Below are positions 62,201-64,000 of a stretch of 64,000 nt of DNA, piece by piece. Position numbers and translations under genes: made by a program. The notes under the pieces were generated by a model. That model ran no database searches and was not told where the DNA came from. It worked only from the letters and a program-made list of their open reading frames with translations. Source of the DNA: Lichenostomus cassidix (lineage: Eukaryota > Chordata > Aves > Passeriformes > Meliphagidae); assembly GCA_008360975.2 (NCBI GenBank), contig CM039187.1:16261094-16325093 (forward strand), written 5' to 3'. Every line of letters starts with the position of its first letter. Position 1 is the first letter of the stretch.

Positions 62201-64000
62201 TGGCTGGCTTTATTTTCAGGTAACAGTGGTGTTAAGGTGTGGATGAATCTGCAGCCTAATTCTGATAATCCTTCCTCCTTTCTGCACCTATGCACTGTCA
62301 CTTCAGATATTCTGTAAATGCTCAAGTAACCGCTTCTGTAAAAGTAAGGAGTACTTAGACTTACTTGCTTGGGAGATAAATCTCTCTGTGCTGTGTGACT
62401 CCTCCATGATAGTCCAGGCACATTGCTTGCACAGAAGTTGCTGCTAATGTAATGAGGAATAAATTTTTAGGCTGCCACTCAGTTTTGTAAAGCAACTCAA
62501 TGTAAAGGAGAGGCAGGATGAGAGGAGGAAGGACTATTCAGACTTCCGTCTAAAACGTGCTCTGTTATAAAATTTCTGTTGATTGCAGTGGCTCAAAGGT
62601 GGGATCTTTTTATTCCTTTCCTGAACCGACACCTGCAGAACCTGACTTGTCGTGATAGAAATTTTATTGCTGTCTCCAGTGGGAGCAGCATCTGGGCTAA
62701 AAAGCCCCAATCACTTAATCAGGAACATGTGGGACAGGGAAGGAAGAAAATCTCTTACCACCACAAACTCAAACTCAGGCCTTGACCTTCCCATTAACTG
62801 TAAGGAAAATGCTTTAAGAATGAGCTTGGCTGTTGGATAGTGATTCTCTCGTGCCAGTTTTAGCTAATTCTAAGGCTTGACTTTGTGGTATGAACTGAAT
62901 GCCTGAGGATGACTTATAGACTATATTCATCTTAAAACAAATTAACTTGCTGTCCTGTGTTGTAGGATGAGTAAGCTAAGTCATTTGCAGTTAGGGTGAG
63001 ACACTCAAAAATCTTCTTGCTGAGGAGGCTGGAGGCAGCTGCTCAGGCCATAGGGGCTGGGCTGGAGTTGAAAACATTCAGAGAATGGGTAAAGTACTTA
63101 CTCGGAGGGAATGGGGAGAAACAATGTGCATCTCTTCCCTGTCAAGAGAGAGAGAAGGGATCCTTAGGGCTAGCTGTGTAAGAGGGCAGACCTCTGCAGA
63201 GGATTCCAGATGAGAGCTTTTTTTGCCCAAAGCTGATACAGAATGAATCTTCTGCCTCAGCGAATGTAGGACTTGCACGTTATTTGCATTAGACTTGTCT
63301 TGTTTGATTGTGAGTGGTTATTTCCAGCTCCATAAAGAAGCAGGGTTGGGGATTGAAGTGAAGATAATCAAAATATAAAGAAAGCAAAGTCTTTATGAAA
63401 GTGGAGAAGAGGTAATGGGAGGGAAATGGAAGGAAAGGCTAGATCGTAAGCTATTCTAAGAAATAAAAACTGGAGGAATGCCCAGCAGGCATAAAAGCCA
63501 GAGTGATATAGTAAATGAGTCTGTTGTAATTGATAATTAAAAACTTGCAAGATATTATGTTCCTAACAGTTTTTTACTGAAGAAAAATCGTATTTCTGAT
63601 GGAAAATCTAAGAGAAAAATGAACTTGCAACTGCATCTAGGTTCAGATTTCCCTGTGTTTATCAGAACTCAATAACAGTGTGAAAACTAAAAGTTGGTGA
63701 AATGTTTCATGAGCTGGAGCTTCATTGAAAATATGTTTGCACACCCATGGTGATGCATTAGACTTTAACCCCAGTGCATATATGTCATGGCTGCCCTCAG
63801 CTCACTTCTAGAGGATTGGGCTGTTTCATGTTTACCTTGCTGAAGTGGATATATGTGCTCACCCATAGCAAGAAACTAATGGAACCCAAGTCTTTGACTT
63901 ATGTGCTTCCATACTTGAAAGCAGAAACAAGCTGATAGCATGTTTTTTCCTTTTGTACTGCTTGGTACTTGAATGCAGCTTTTTTTTGTTTGGTTGGTTT
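59214..64000 (+). other. PANK1: PANK1 intron 2 (incomplete)
   Basis: The rest of the window is intron. I looked for exon 3, which should encode a DLQLHKLDELD-like segment, in all plus-strand frames and did not find it, so it lies beyond 64,000. No mobile element or RNA gene was recognised; the sequence is AT-rich with short T runs only. Confidence 0.7.

Noticed and set aside
1..64000. CRISPR arrays, bacterial operons, integrons or phage genes
   Set aside because: No regularly spaced repeats or prokaryotic gene layout; the window is split vertebrate genes.
59214..64000. PANK1 exon 3 or MIR107
   Set aside because: Searched for the KLDELD-coding segment and a MIR107-like hairpin by eye; neither was found, so both lie further right.

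Overview
This is vertebrate nuclear DNA, most likely from a bird. The genes are split into many short exons with GT-AG introns. Two GC-rich CpG-island promoters stand out of an AT-rich background. The recognisable interspersed repeats are CR1 LINE fragments, the dominant repeat family of birds and other sauropsids. The gene pair is KIF20B and PANK1, which are also neighbours on human chromosome 10. I cannot name the species from sequence alone.

Layout: positions 1-950 lie downstream of KIF20B and hold one small CpG-rich patch. KIF20B (M-phase phosphoprotein 1, a kinesin-6 motor) fills 950 to about 34,850 on the minus strand. I assembled its whole coding sequence by eye: 32 coding exons from the ATG at 31,968 to the TAA at 1,119. 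Every exon phase is consistent, and the predicted protein has 1,823 residues. At least one noncoding first exon lies in the CpG island at about 34.4-35.2 kb. Its introns hold one antisense-direction, internally deleted CR1 copy (15.1-15.5 kb) and a probable solo retroviral LTR (33.38-33.74 kb). Positions 35.2-50.4 kb are a 15 kb gap between two divergent genes. It holds a second CR1 fragment and several exon-like segments with good plus-strand splice sites. A second CpG island (50.5-51.8 kb) carries two alternative first exons of PANK1 (pantothenate kinase 1, plus strand). The shared second exon is at 58,861-59,213, and the rest of PANK1 runs off the right edge.

The two protein genes are unrelated in function. 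KIF20B acts in cytokinesis and midbody maturation. PANK1 makes 4'-phosphopantetheine precursor, the controlled step of coenzyme A synthesis. They are transcribed away from each other from separate CpG islands about 16 kb apart. The KIF20B promoter shows an inverted CCAAT box next to a CHR-like TTCGAA, the pairing expected for a G2/M gene. PANK1 shows the alpha/beta alternative promoter layout known from mammals.

I found no exotic system. The least explained signal is a possible unannotated plus-strand spliced RNA starting from the KIF20B CpG island. The others are the LTR in KIF20B intron 1, a tandemly repeated splice-donor unit at KIF20B exon 1, and an isolated CpG patch downstream of KIF20B.
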